A stretch of DNA of 64,000 nucleotides, taken from positions 595,838-659,837 of the forward strand of contig BFEA01000125.1 of assembly GCA_003427395.1 (NCBI GenBank), given 5' to 3'. Both the position numbers and the translations under genes were made by a program. This DNA comes from Chara braunii. Its lineage: Eukaryota; Streptophyta; Charophyceae; Charales; Characeae. Position 1 is the first letter of the stretch. Each line of letters begins with the position of its first letter. The notes under the pieces were generated by a model that was given only the letters and a program-made list of their open reading frames with translations, was not told where the DNA came from and made no database searches. Below are positions 20,918 to 31,743 of the stretch, in pieces.

Positions 20918-21280
20918 GAGTAAACGTGAATGCGTCACAACGACCGAGCGCACACCAACTTTTCATACAAGCAAGTAGTCGTATCTTCGGCCAATGCCCA
21001 ACGAGGGCCACTCACGTTAATCACGATGAAAAAAATGAAGTNCCCCCCCGCCAGCATTCCTCACCATAGCCAAAGGCTTCCACCTTTTAGAAACTCGACG
21101 CCCTGTCCTCTACCCTCGATACTGCCGGCGTTCTGTCGAATCCCAAGAGCCCTTTCTGTAGACATACTCGCCACAACAGGTTTTTTTGTTTTTTTTGTTT
21201 TCTTTGGGGGGGAGAAAACAGCCCCGCGAGTGGATGCCACTACCTAGCAGGGTGCTGAGAAGAACAAACACCACTCCCTT

Positions 21281-21404
21281 CCTCCCCCGAGTACAACGTA
21301 CGATCATTATAGCTGTATCTGCGGTAATCTTTCAGTCCAAATACAACAATAATGACTGAATGTTGATACAGCCATAATGCCCGTACGTTGTGTTCGGGAG
21401 AAGA
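21281..21404. mobile_element. MITE family A, copy A4
   Basis: The left end is TCCTCCCCCGAGTACAACG and the right end is GTACGTTGTGTTCGGGAG. The inner palindrome runs from ATCATTATAGCTGTATC to GATACAGCCATAATG. The length is about 124 bp. Confidence 0.83.
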
Positions 21405-22175
21405 AAGGTAGCACTGTGTTTCTACTGCTCTCTCTCGTTTCCTTGACCCTGCGGGGCGAGGTCCCATTAGCAGTCGGATAGCAGTGTGGCCAATCCAGTG
21501 TGACACTGAGTGGCAGCGGGCGGACCGGTTCATTACGAATTTATGGGCTGAGGAGAAAGGCCAGAAAAAAAAAAAAGAAACAGAGACCTCCCACTGGAAA
21601 TCACGGCAGAGTGTTTCCCAACCATCAGATCACAAATGATCTGATGGTGGTGGTTGCAACAACAGTGAAGAAAGTAACCGCCACATTTTTTGGAATAAAC
21701 TTGACTTCTGTCAGCACTGATCCTGACACCCTCCGTATACTCCGTGATTGAAGGAGGGCTCCACCCAATGAGATAATTGCACAACACTGTCAACAGTAAC
21801 TAAAATACTGAAAATCTTCTATCCAGTGGGCCTAAGGCCAACCCCACCCTCCTTTGGGGTTGGCCACAACCCCAACCGATTGAAAAGATTCTGGCGGGAA
21901 GCCTTCTTTGCACGGGCATGCCCAGTGTTAAGGAGACTCGGAGGAGGAGGGGAACAAAGATCTCCTTACTTTTTCGGGTAATACATGTAAAATACTGACC
22001 GTGGGATCACGAGTAGTGCACGACAGGATTTGGGTCACTCAACTGCCCCACAAACTCGTTTCTATCCTATCCCATTGCTAGTGGGACCTCACCCCCGGAC
22101 TGATCTTTGCTTTTGCTTTTTCTTTTTCTTTTTTTCTTTTTCATTTCTCGATTTATGCGTGTCATCCTTGCGCAG
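21405..22175. other. Non-coding, with two perfect hairpins
   Basis: Hairpin 1 at about 21622-21648 pairs CCATCAGATCA with TGATCTGATGG. Hairpin 2 at about 21836-21865 pairs GGCCAACCCCA with TGGGGTTGGCC. No gene recognised. Confidence 0.65.
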
Positions 22176-22736
22176 GGACCTTGTCCCACCAGCACCGTTG
22201 AGCTAGCTCATCGTTGGACTATTCAACCACGAGCGACGGCGCGCTATGGATATGATGCAAGATGTCCTGAAAATCGCATGGCCGAATATTGATAAGTGGA
22301 GGGGGCGAAGGAAAACCAAGCTTTTTCGATTTTGAGAAAGCGAGGAAAAATGCCTCCGACCGAATATAACGCCCCCTACCCTTGCCCTTCGTCGTTAAGC
22401 TAGCTGACGCGTTTTTGCGTCTTTGCTAGCTCAACGCTCCAGTGAAATATTTTTTTTTTTTGCCATCATTATTGCGTGCGTCAGAGCGGTTTTTGACATC
22501 CGTTATTTACGACATTCTACGTACAACTCTTCCTCGTCGTTTCACACGGTCTGCGACCGCATAATATTTTCGATCTGAATGTAACTGTGATGATGTCCAC
22601 ATTCATGTGGACATGCTTTTGTGTATTCTGTTGGGGTCTACATCCGTCCGCACTTTCCACGCATGGGAAACAGATACACAACATACAGATGTACATGCAC
22701 GCGGACTGCGACTACGTTCATTCGCCACTTCCGGTG

Positions 22737-22738
<2 letters not shown>

Positions 22739-22818
<80 letters not shown>
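22739..22818. repeat. (TC)n microsatellite
   Basis: About 40 uninterrupted TC units. All long Ser-Leu or Arg-Glu ORFs crossing it are artefacts of the repeat. Confidence 0.97.
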
Positions 22819-22823
<5 letters not shown>

Positions 22824-23040
22824 TGCAATGCAGCACAACGCACGGATTGTTGAGTCTCCGCACGTACGTACCGAGGAGCAGTCACACACGCAGTGCACGA
22901 TCTATCTGTCGTACGTAGAATGCAGCACACTGCACAGAGAGCGTCTTCGTCTCTTCTGCGTTCCGACGAGCACCCACACACACACAGTGCACATCTTCCA
23001 CACACGGTTGCGCTTCGAATCCGGCATACACACACCGGAC

Positions 23041-23322
23041 ATGGCTGGCTCCAGCGATCCTAGACCGTCTAACATTGAAGACTGGGGGTTGACGCCCGAC
23101 TCCCAAGTTCACGAAGCCGACTGCATGCAGATCCCCTATTCGCAGATTGACGTGACATTTGGGGGCAGGCGAGTGACCACCGTGGAAGGTGATGAGGACC
23201 AGCTACGAGAGAGTCTTTGCCTACGTGCCATGGCGTCTGCTGGGCATCACGGTTTGTGCGGAGACTTCGCAGCAGTTCACCATGCATCCCCTACACCGCG
23301 GCAATGGGACATGCGGAAATGA
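23041..23322 (+). CDS. Hypothetical ORF inside the TIR element
   Basis: From ATG at 23041 (MAGSSDPRPSNIEDWGL) the frame runs 93 codons to TGA at about 23320. It is acidic at first, then contains VTFGGRRVTTVEGDEDQL. I do not recognise it. It could be the first exon of an element-encoded protein or a chance ORF. It lies 220 bp downstream of the TC tract, which could have promoter-like character, but that is speculative. Confidence 0.3.
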   Translation: MAGSSDPRPSNIEDWGLTPDSQVHEADCMQIPYSQIDVTFGGRRVTTVEGDEDQLRESLCLRAMASAGHHGLCGDFAAVHHASPTPRQWDMRK

Positions 23323-23660
23323 CAGAGGGAGCGAACTTGGACATTGCTACAGGCCAGGTTCATGGAAGTCCATGCATCGTTCACAAGCAGGCTCTTTGCT
23401 CCGCCCGACTTTACTTGTTTTGGGGAGCAGTGGGCACGGTAAACGCGGACAGCACATGTCAGAGTCCACTTTTCTAGTTTCGGACGGCAGTGGACGTCAT
23501 GAATACCTCCGAACATCGGCAAAATATCTATGTTTATTAAAATACAAAGAAATGAGGGAAAAAATGCCATATCGATTTTTTCCGATTTAAAAAAGGCAAT
23601 CTTTGCTGTCACACCGTTGAGCTGGATGAACTCAACGGTGCTGGTGGGACAAGGTCCTAG

Positions 23661-23698
<38 letters not shown>

Positions 23699-24035
23699 AT
23701 AAATTGCTCCGATCCATTGGTGGGGAGCTGCACCTGCTGGAAACCGGGTCCAGCGTCCTTTTTCAACAACAATAATGCACCTGCTGGAAACCGGGTCCAG
23801 CGTCCCTTAAATCTTCAAAAATAATCAAAGGTCCAGCATCCCAAAGCAACCTGAAAGACTCACTTGCTGGAAACCAGGTCCAGCGTCCTTTGGCTTCAAT
23901 ATAGATACTTCAGTTACTAGCGATAAAATTGCCTCTTCACCCTGATCGGGCGCCAGATGTACCTTTTATCCTAGCAATATTCTCTGTCCAAAACCTTTCT
24001 TAGAATCACCTATCGGTCTACATCTATATATGAGA

Positions 24036-27000
24036 TCACTCTCCTCCGTACCAAGAGAGCGGAACCATAACTGAATTGGGTGGAGGAAAAGGATCTGGAA
24101 ACTCGGAAAGGGGACTGAGAGGGATGGAAGGATCAATATTACTCCAATCATTAAAGACTAAGAGGTAATTCCTTGAAAGTTTCCCTTGTGCATTCTCACC
24201 CTCCCCCGACCATTTAACCTGCCCAATAGTACCACATTGTTCCCCTCCCAACTAGTTTAGATTAAATATTTTAATGTGTTGTTGGATTTTATTTTTTGCT
24301 GTGAGAAATTTAAGTTTGGCTTTTAATGTTTCCCATCTCGCTGTTATCTCTAGCTGAACTTGTTGTTTGATGGATTCCGTGAACTTAGGCCCATCAAGAC
24401 GGACTTCCTCCATTTCAAATGTGCACCTGCGAGTCCATATGGCCCACACTATCGCTCTTCTCCCAATTGTAAATAGATTTGTTGTGAAATTATCTTCACA
24501 GGGAGGAAACCACGCTTCTAGGAGAAGGGCTTTCAAGTTCCATGGCCATGGTAATGAGGTATCAGTCTGGTTCCAGATCCTATCCCACCAGCGCCATAGT
24601 CATACCGCCCCTGGGCATTGTAGGAAAATGTGTTCTATTATTTCCGGGATTAATGTGGACGGGAAGGCAAATTTACAAAACTTACACCAAGGTAGGGCTA
24701 AACCTCTCTGTTCTAGAGTAGATCTATCGATGATCCAGTCGTTTGTTGGCAGACAGCGGTGAGTAATCTGCTATTGGAGGGATGTCATTTTAGCTGGTTT
24801 GGATTTTGATGAAATGAAACTATTTGACCGATCGAAATTCCTCCTTACTCACATTTAGGTGTCTCATCCATCTCTCTTCTATTTTGTCTTTTAATTTTAA
24901 CCTTGGATGCAGCATTCTGTACGTGGATTTTACTGTCAGCGTGTGAAGTGTCCTGGTATGAGTGTGTTTGGGACTTACATTAGATGACCACGACCAACTC
25001 ACCGGGGGAGATGGGAGATGGGTGTGTCTGGCTTATAGGCCAGCAATCTATCCTTAATCAATAATACTTTAATCCTAAATAATCTATCTTTGTGAATACG
25101 ACTGGGGTTCTGGTCTGGGATAAATCTAAGGAATCCATCATCACCAAAATTATAAATTATCATTAGTGTATCATCATCATGAGAGAGAGTTTCAATCTTT
25201 CCCACTACACTAGGGTGGTCATATATGGAGACCCAATCGTTTGGAAGGAGGGTAAGGCCTTTTTTCAATATCCTAACCCAGTCTAAGGGGATTATGTCAA
25301 TTATATGGTCCAGTGCTTCCTTTTGATGGTGACAATATCTTAGTTTATTATTAAAGTTAAGAGGGTCAACCCAATCTTGATCTTCCATACTCCAGATATC
25401 CCTAATGCGTGTTACTCCTCGTCTAATCCAGCCCTTCGAGGGGGAGTCCATGCAATGTAAGGTACATCCTTGAGAGTCTCTTATGAGTGTGTTGTTAAAA
25501 AGAGGTTGTTGGCATACTTCTTCCCATCTTTCCGGTATTACTTTATCTGGGATGGGAAGTTTTCTCCATGTTTTGAGGAGGTCAAACCAGAAGGGGTCTC
25601 TTGACAGATCCATCCTTGTTGCCTGACGATCAGAGGGGACTGAATCATGGGATTGTGCTGGGGATGCCCTTGGGATAGACCAATCACGATTCTCTACCCA
25701 CATTAAAGGATCAATCTCTTCTAAGGTAGGCGGGGCTAGACGTCTAATCTGTTCGCAGGCTAAATGTTTCCATGGAGTTTGTGTATTGAAAAGAAGACGC
25801 TTTATCCATTGGATTGATAGAGCCTTTGCTTGAATTGTGGGGTCAATTATGTCCAGGCCTCCATTAGATTTAGATTGGATTAAGGATTGTCACGCTACTC
25901 TGTTGAGAACATTTTTAGACTCATGGTTGCCTCTCTAAAGGAGGACAACCAACTGCCTCTGTAGGACCTTAATTGATACCTTGTAAGGGCCCAAACTGCA
26001 AATCTATACCAGATAGAGGCCAGAACCACATTGTTAATTGCTAATGTTCTGCCTATTAATGACGTATGTTTATCTTTCCATAAGTCCAGTTTGGATAGTG
26101 CATGTTTCAAAATTCTTTCATTATTATATGCAGGTTTGCCAATGGCAGAGAGTGGGATCCCTAACACTCTAACTGGCAAGTCAAGTGGGAGCCACTTAAT
26201 CATTGGGCTCTCTGGCGGTCTCACTCCTTGATAATGGATCTACCATCCTAGGGTTTTATTTCCACAGTTAATCCTCATATCTGATAACTTACAAAATAGA
26301 TCCATCATCCTTTTAATTGCCTCCAGATTGTCATGCGAGGCTTCAACCATCAGAGATAGGTCATCAGCGAAAAGAGAACATACAGGGATAGCGTCTTCAG
26401 GTATGGATGTGACTTGGATACGCTTAATGTTTTTATGAAGACGAATGTTAGCAGCCAACGCTTCCATGATAATTACAAAAATGAGAGGGGCGATGGGATC
26501 TCCTTGTCTGACTGATCTTTCAAGCAATATAGGGGGAGCAACATTCTCATTAATCATGACCCTGGTTGATGCATTCTCGTGTAGGATTTTGATCCAACGC
26601 CTGAAATTGGGTCCAAAATTAAACTTATCCAGACATTTGTCCAAGAAGAGTCAATTCACATTATCATATGCCTTCTCGAAATCTATCAAAATGAAAGCAA
26701 CATTATATTTGGATTGTCTCGAAAGTTTAACCAGTTCATTCATAAGGAGAATATTATGCTGAATATTTCTTCCTTGGATGAAACCTGTCTGGGAAGGGTG
26801 TGTTATGTCAGCTATGTATTTATTGAGTCTGGTAGTAAGAACTTTGGATATGAGTTTGTAGACGACTGAAAGGAGAGTAATGCGGCGATAGTTCCGAACA
26901 TCACACTTGTCTCCTTTTTTGTATAGGAGCGTTAGGATTCATTGCCCAACTATTTCTCCTAGTCGACCAGAGTCCCAAACCTCCTGATAGAAACACATTA

Positions 27001-27464
27001 GATCATCAACAATGAAATCCCATAGAGATTCTCAAAATTCCTTTGGTAAACCATCTATGCCTGGGGTTTTCTCTTCTTCCATAAGCAATAAGGCGGTTCA
27101 TACCTCCTCCTTGGTTAGTTGGGATTCTGACAATTGTCGTTGAGAATCAGAAAGAGATTTGTTCAGTGGTTTGAGAAATTCATCTATATCCCGAGTGCGA
27201 CTTATGAGAGGAGAGGATGCTGTTTCTGAAAGCAAAAGAGACTTGAAAAAGTCCTTCCCAATTTTGGTACATTCTGTTGTTAAAATTGCGAGCTGTTCAT
27301 TTTGTTGTTGTGGATGAGCTAGGACTTCAATTACTGTTCTCCCTGTCCTAGCTCGAGCCTTGGCAAAAAATCTAGCATCCATTCCTCCTTCAGTATCAAC
27401 CTGAGTAAGCTTGCCTCTAATCCGGGCTCCGTCCCATCTATATTCCATGAGCGAAAGAAGGCGA
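24036..27464 (-). pseudogene. LINE copy 4 ORF2, RT to C-terminus, with nonsense codons
   Basis: The RT region contains GLPKEF, GFIQGRN, FILIDFEKAYDNVN (motif A), RQGDPIAPLIF, and the catalytic SLFADDLSLM with FADD at about 26361-26372. The post-RT region, PLDWVRILKKGLTL, the zf-RVT tail (PEIIEHIFLQCP, about 24610-24660) and the terminal WSNIDPSIPLSPL follow. In-frame stops include TGA at 27032-27034, TGA at 26939-26941, TGA at 26651-26653, TAG at 26240-26242 and TGA at 25890-25892. There is a frameshift near 25000. Most stops replace a conserved Trp. The copy is dead but unusually complete. Confidence 0.85.
27461..27464. other. Left copy of the 4-bp target-site duplication
   Basis: GCGA here against ACGA at 49382-49385. 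When one copy is removed and the LINE joined, the minus-strand frame reads QELED then RLLSLMEYRW without a break. This supports a 4-bp duplication even though one base has changed. Confidence 0.7.
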
Positions 27465-27665
27465 TGTCGGCACGAATACCTTTACAAGGGTATCCGCCCT
27501 GATTTTTGCATATGACAGAAAACAAGTTTGACCTGGAACTGTTGAGAAGGCCGCGCGACTTGCGGCAGTGTGGTGATTATAGGTTGGCTATGAGGTCTAG
27601 AAGTAGGGAGTCCGTGGGCGCGCAGGGTTTAAGGCGCGCGGGATTTTTTTTTCCTTGTCATTGAT

Positions 27666-27672
27666 TATAAAG
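27666..27672 (+). promoter_or_regulatory. Candidate TATA box in the LTR
   Basis: TATAAAG within GATTATAAAGCCGG, about 200 bp from the LTR start. The same motif is kept at 42055 in the right LTR. This is a position- and sequence-based guess. No start site can be seen. Confidence 0.35.
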
Positions 27673-27972
27673 CCGGCGTGGATGTCGGCCGGTTTAACTT
27701 TCTTTTACGTTTATATATTTATTTTTGATTAAGTAGGAATTAAGGATATTTTCCTGCGACCGAGGCAAGCGCGCGTGCGAGGACGACGGCATCGACAACG
27801 ACGGCGCGACTTCGTGCGGTGAGTGGGGCGACGTAGGATGGTGCGCGGGGCAATTGTGGCACGATATAAGCAAGCCGGCGCGGGCATTGGGAGCCGCGCA
27901 ACCGGTTTGTTGGCCCAAAGCGCCGCGCCGCACTGCCTTGTATGGTACTCTGCGGGCACTAGTCTCAGGCTT

Positions 27973-28040
27973 GGGCTTAGCCCTATAGGTTACAGCACTG
28001 GGTTCACGATACGGAGGTCCGGGGATCGAGGCCAGCAGGA
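27973..28040 (+). ncRNA. tRNA-like sequence in the 5' LTR
   Basis: TTAGCCCTATAGGTTACAGC followed by ACTGG fits a tRNA D-arm/A-box. GAGGTCCGGGGATCGAG fits the variable loop plus T-arm/B-box at the right spacing. The acceptor stem does not close convincingly, so it is a tRNA pseudogene or a SINE-type head. A T-run at about 28196-28204 downstream could end a pol III transcript. In the right LTR the first half is replaced by AT-rich DNA. Confidence 0.45.
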
Positions 28041-28358
28041 CGTCGACGCAGCGGCAGCGGAGCAGCGTGGAGCAAAACCTAAGGGGTTGAGGGCCCGACG
28101 GGGCTATCCCCCCCCTCAATTTCGTTAACAGGTGCGGCGACAGATCCGGTCCACGAGACCGGTGGGGCTTTAGCGGTCCCCGCGTCCTGCTTAGGTTTTT
28201 TTTTGTGATATTTCAGTTTATCTTTGCCCTTCCTGTATTTTATTTTTATTTTATTAAATTTATTATTATTATTTGCGGTCCCGCTCTGATTCGGGGCGTG
28301 GCACTGCGGCGTTTGTTCAAATTTTGAAGAGTCGCGGCTGGGGTACTACCGCGGCTAG

Positions 28359-28448
28359 GTCCTTCGGGACATCCGTTAAAAATTGGAATGATAGAGAGAG
28401 GATTAGCATGGCCCCTGCGCAAGGGGTGACACGCGCAAATCGGAAAAA
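28359..28448 (+). ncRNA. U6 snRNA-like sequence in the 5' LTR
   Basis: It matches the U6 order of segments: the 5' stem-loop GTCCTTCGGGACATCC, then ATTGGAATGATAGAGAG, GATTAGCATGGCCCCTGC, GCAAGGGGTGACACG and CGCAAATCGG. Most of U6, including the ACAGAG-type and AGC-containing catalytic region, is present with a few changes. The 3' T-run is missing. It is probably a captured snRNA pseudogene. Both LTRs carry it. Confidence 0.85.
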
Positions 28449-29620
28449 CAGCCGGGCAGTTTGGGTTCTGGCTTTCCTCCCTCTGATTATTCTCGGGTGT
28501 AGCGGTTAGAGGCACTGGGCTGGGCGCGCAGCATCGGTACTGCATGCAACGCTCGTCGGTCTTGGGTTTACGGGCGAAAGACTAATCGAACCGTCTAGTA
28601 GCTGGGCTCCTTCGAGGTTTCTCCTACTAACGCCAGACGGGCCGGGCGTTGAGGCTGCGCTGGGAGCCGTGGGGACGCTACGGCCGGGGTTGCTGCGCCG
28701 GTTGTGGGAGAGACGAGGCCGACAGAGGCGGTGGGAGCGAGAGGAGTAAACCGGGATGGGAAGCCGGGACAAGTGCGTGGGGCGCAGAGGGATCAGAGAT
28801 GGTGAGGTAGTGAGTTCGGGCGGCAGGGAGGAAAGCGCAGAATCAAGGGAGAGGCACTGAGATAGGCGGCAACGGGTAGAGAGGGTGGCGGGCCGAGCGA
28901 CGTGCAGCAGCAGGGAAAGTCGGGAGGGGAAGTGATAGAGGGAATGAACCTGGGCGCGTTTCCGCACCGGGTTCATTCGGAAGAAACGAGTTATGGCAAA
29001 GGTCGAAAACGCTTACCTTGCCCAATTCTCAATGGAAATGAGCGGGGAAAGAGAGTAAGTAGGGGTTTTGACCCCGGGCGAGCGAGATAATGAGGTTAGT
29101 TTAGCTAATAGATCAGTAGTTTATCAGTTAGTAGAGAGGGACATAGCGCGGACCTACAGATATGGCCGACATAGGATGGGGGGAGATTTGCCGTGAAGCT
29201 CAGCTGTTTCTTGATGACATCGGCCAGAGGGAGGACCGTCGGAGGGGTTTCTGAATGAGGCGACATCAATAGTGTTGTTAGTTTTTGGACCGGTTGAGTA
29301 GGATTAGAGGTTAGTAGAAAGGTCAGTGCGTCGGGCTATGGTAGAAGAAAGAAGAAGGGGTGGTTTTTGCGCCCGTTTCCCGATAGAAACGGGCGAATGA
29401 GATTTCATTTCTAGTATTTCAAATCCGGCCGATCTTGATTCCGCAGTTAGTTTAGGACGAGAGTTACGAAGGAGGTGGTTAGTAGAGGAAGTCACTGCAC
29501 GAAGGGCAACGAAAAGGGGTGGACGAACCTGGACAGGGGATCGCGCCAGGTGCGTGCGAAAACAGAGTCGGGGATGGCAGGCAACGGGCTGGTGCTGCTG
29601 TCATCATTGAAAGATCGGAG

Positions 29621-30010
29621 TGATCAGTCGTCCCTCTTGCCCCGCTAGTTGCGACAGTCTTCGTCGCAGGGGTCTTTGCTATCTGTATGAACCTGGTCGC
29701 GAGTGTGACCAGGTGCCGATCGGAGGAGAGGTGAGCCACGGGGATCGGGGTGATCAGTCGTCCCTCTTGCCCCGCTAGTTGTGACAGTCTTCATCGCAGG
29801 GGTCTTTGCTATCTGTATGAACCTGGTCGCGAGTGTGACCAGGTGCCGATCGGAGGAGAGGTGAGCCACGGGGATCGGGGTGATCAGTCGTCCCTCTTGC
29901 CCCGCTAGTTGTGACAGTCTTCATCGCAGGGGTCTTTGCTATCTGTATGAACCTGGTCGAGAGTGTGACCAGGTGCCGATCGGAGGAGAGGTGAGCCACG
30001 GGATTAGAGA
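29621..30010 (+). repeat. 130-bp tandem triplication in the 5' LTR
   Basis: TGATCAGTCGTCCCTCTTGC recurs at 29621, 29751 and 29881, with nearly identical 130-bp units. The right LTR has a single unit near 44350. The amplification therefore happened after integration, or the right copy contracted. Confidence 0.93.
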
Positions 30011-30817
30011 CTTACCTGAGGATGGGTGGGACGCTGTTCGTCCCATCGACGGGAGTAGTGTGAGGCCAGCCGCAAAATTGGAGACGTACCCCTGGCCGGT
30101 GCGCTGATTGACATGTCGGTAGGAGGCGTTCCTGTCGACCTCGCTGCAGGCACAACTTGGGAAATGCCATGAACCTGTCCTTGTTTAAAGGGACGATTCA
30201 CTCTCACTTGCTACGACGGGAACGAGGGGGCCAGTAGACTTAGCAGTTGGTTGTGTTTGGTTGGTGTGGTCGCGTAGAGCAGGAATAAGCGGAGAGGAAT
30301 TGGGGCTCACCTGTTGGTGGTGCTGCAGAGCACACTGTTGTTTAGGAGTACGGTAATCTCACGATCGTAGGTGGGGAGTGAGCAGGCGTTGCTCACAACC
30401 TGTCAGGTAGACTGGTGCGGAAGGCTGAGTCGGGTTCAAGTTGTACGGCCTCCCGCCTCGCCACAGTGCTCAGCCTGCCGAAATGAAGAGGAAGAGGGAC
30501 GGATAAAGCAAGAAAGGGAGGAAGAGCAGATACTCGCCATTGAGTCGCTGTGGGGCGCGAGGAGTCGGGGAGTAGGTGGCGGCACAAGTCTGCATGGGGC
30601 AGTCTCATTGGAACAGCAGTCCGAGTATGGGGCCGTTTTGGTCCGGCAGGATGCCAGAACGAGAAAGAAAAAGTACTCACCTGGGCTAGCGGTGATTTGC
30701 AAAGTCGGCTCCTTCAGGCACCACGGGGGTTACTACGGATGTGAATAGGATGTATTGCATGGGTACAGACTGTTGCAGGCTGTGTAGTGGTAGTCTGAGG
30801 GCCAAGAAGTCAAGTGG

Positions 30818-30832
30818 GGGGGGGGGGGGGTT
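30818..30832. repeat. Poly(G) tract in the LTR
   Basis: A long G-run after AAGTCAAGTG. The matching run in the right LTR near 45290-45308 is longer. The length difference may be real slippage or sequencing error. Confidence 0.8.
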
Positions 30833-31743
30833 GAGCGCACATTGGTGGCGGAGAGATCAATCAAGTTGAGGTAGGCGTAGGGCCGGTTGGTAGGCTGCAG
30901 CTGGTTAGGCTGCTGCCGCTTCTGTCTGCGAGCCTGTCGTTTCGGCCTACATCAAGAGTATTGCGGCTGGTATAACTAGGATTGCTGGCGAGAAGGATTG
31001 CAGTAATCAATGTGCGTTGCCGCCTACGAACATATTTACTACCCGTGGCCGCTATAGTTGCGGCTGATACTACACAGTTAGCCTGCAGCTGTTGGCGTTG
31101 TGTTTTCCGAGGGGCAGTCAGGCTGTGGAGGGAGTTAACGCTGCAATTTGGAGAATCATCAGGGAGTCAGCAGTCGGCAGTTTGACTTCGGTTTGACCAA
31201 GCCCCCGCGATCTGCCTGCCATTACGGGGCCTTCAGGCGCGTCAAGGTTTCAAGGCCCTCTCCTGCGAGTCTGAGCGCACCTCCCTTGTATCTGAGAGAC
31301 TGAATGCCCCTACTTCTGCCCTTCTCATTCTAAGTCTGGTCTTTTTTGTTACGAGAGGAAGGCGGCAGGCGGGATTGCAACCCGTAATCCGTGCCAACGC
31401 CTCTGTGGTAGCTACGCCCCACGGATTGCGGGAGCTCTGCCGTAACTTAGGAGGAGTTCTGGAGGCAGGGAATTGAGAGGTAATCATTGCTTCCCCCTCC
31501 ATATACCCTGGTTAACCCCTTTCTGTACCCCTTCCTATGTTTGACTAAGTATGTTGCATGCACCCCTATCTTGACTTTAGTTTGATTGGCAGGACACCAC
31601 TCATATCAAGTAAAGGAGTGTGTGCGCAATCTCAGTTTCAGTTTTTGTTGATTGCTTNAAGGCAGGTTGTGAACACAAGGGGTTGCATCTNGGGGAAGGG
31701 TGGTGAAAGGTGGTTTTGCTTGAGCCTTAATAGGTCCTATGGA

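Larger units (their letters stand above)
22176..23660. mobile_element. Terminal-inverted-repeat element, about 1.5 kb, GTCCCAC family
   Basis: The left terminus GGACCTTGTCCCACCAGC is followed by ACCGTTGAGCTAG. The right terminus is the inverse (CTCAACGGTG, then CTGGTGGGACAAGGTCC), giving about 28 bp of matching ends. The interior contains a long (TC)n tract and one ORF of unknown function. No transposase motif is visible. Related ends occur at 54173-55292 and 60597-61030. Confidence 0.7.
23663..27464 (-). mobile_element. LINE copy 4, 3' half, minus strand
   Basis: 3' part of a near full-length LINE whose 5' part lies at 49382-53274. On the minus strand it runs from the ORF2 linker at 27464 through RT, post-RT, connector and zf-RVT to the 3' UTR. 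It ends in a 35-nt poly(A) tail, seen as T at 23663-23697. The 3' UTR holds three copies of a GCTGGAAACCGGGTCCAGC hairpin (about 23735, 23782 and 23875). The tail directly abuts the end of the TIR element at 22176-23660. Confidence 0.88.

Noticed and set aside
22621-23322. 233-residue ORF through the TC tract
   Set aside because: The first two thirds are microsatellite-encoded Ser-Leu. Only the part from 23041 is kept, as a low-confidence hypothetical.
25890-27034. Alternative genetic code (TGA or TAG read as Trp) to explain LINE stops
   Set aside because: The intact ORFs use TGG for Trp and normal stops, and the LINE also has frameshifts. Mutation is the simpler explanation.
27694-28976. 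Minus-strand ORFs of 141 and 156 residues in the 5' LTR
   Set aside because: The corresponding frames in the 3' LTR are broken or rearranged, and no motif is present.
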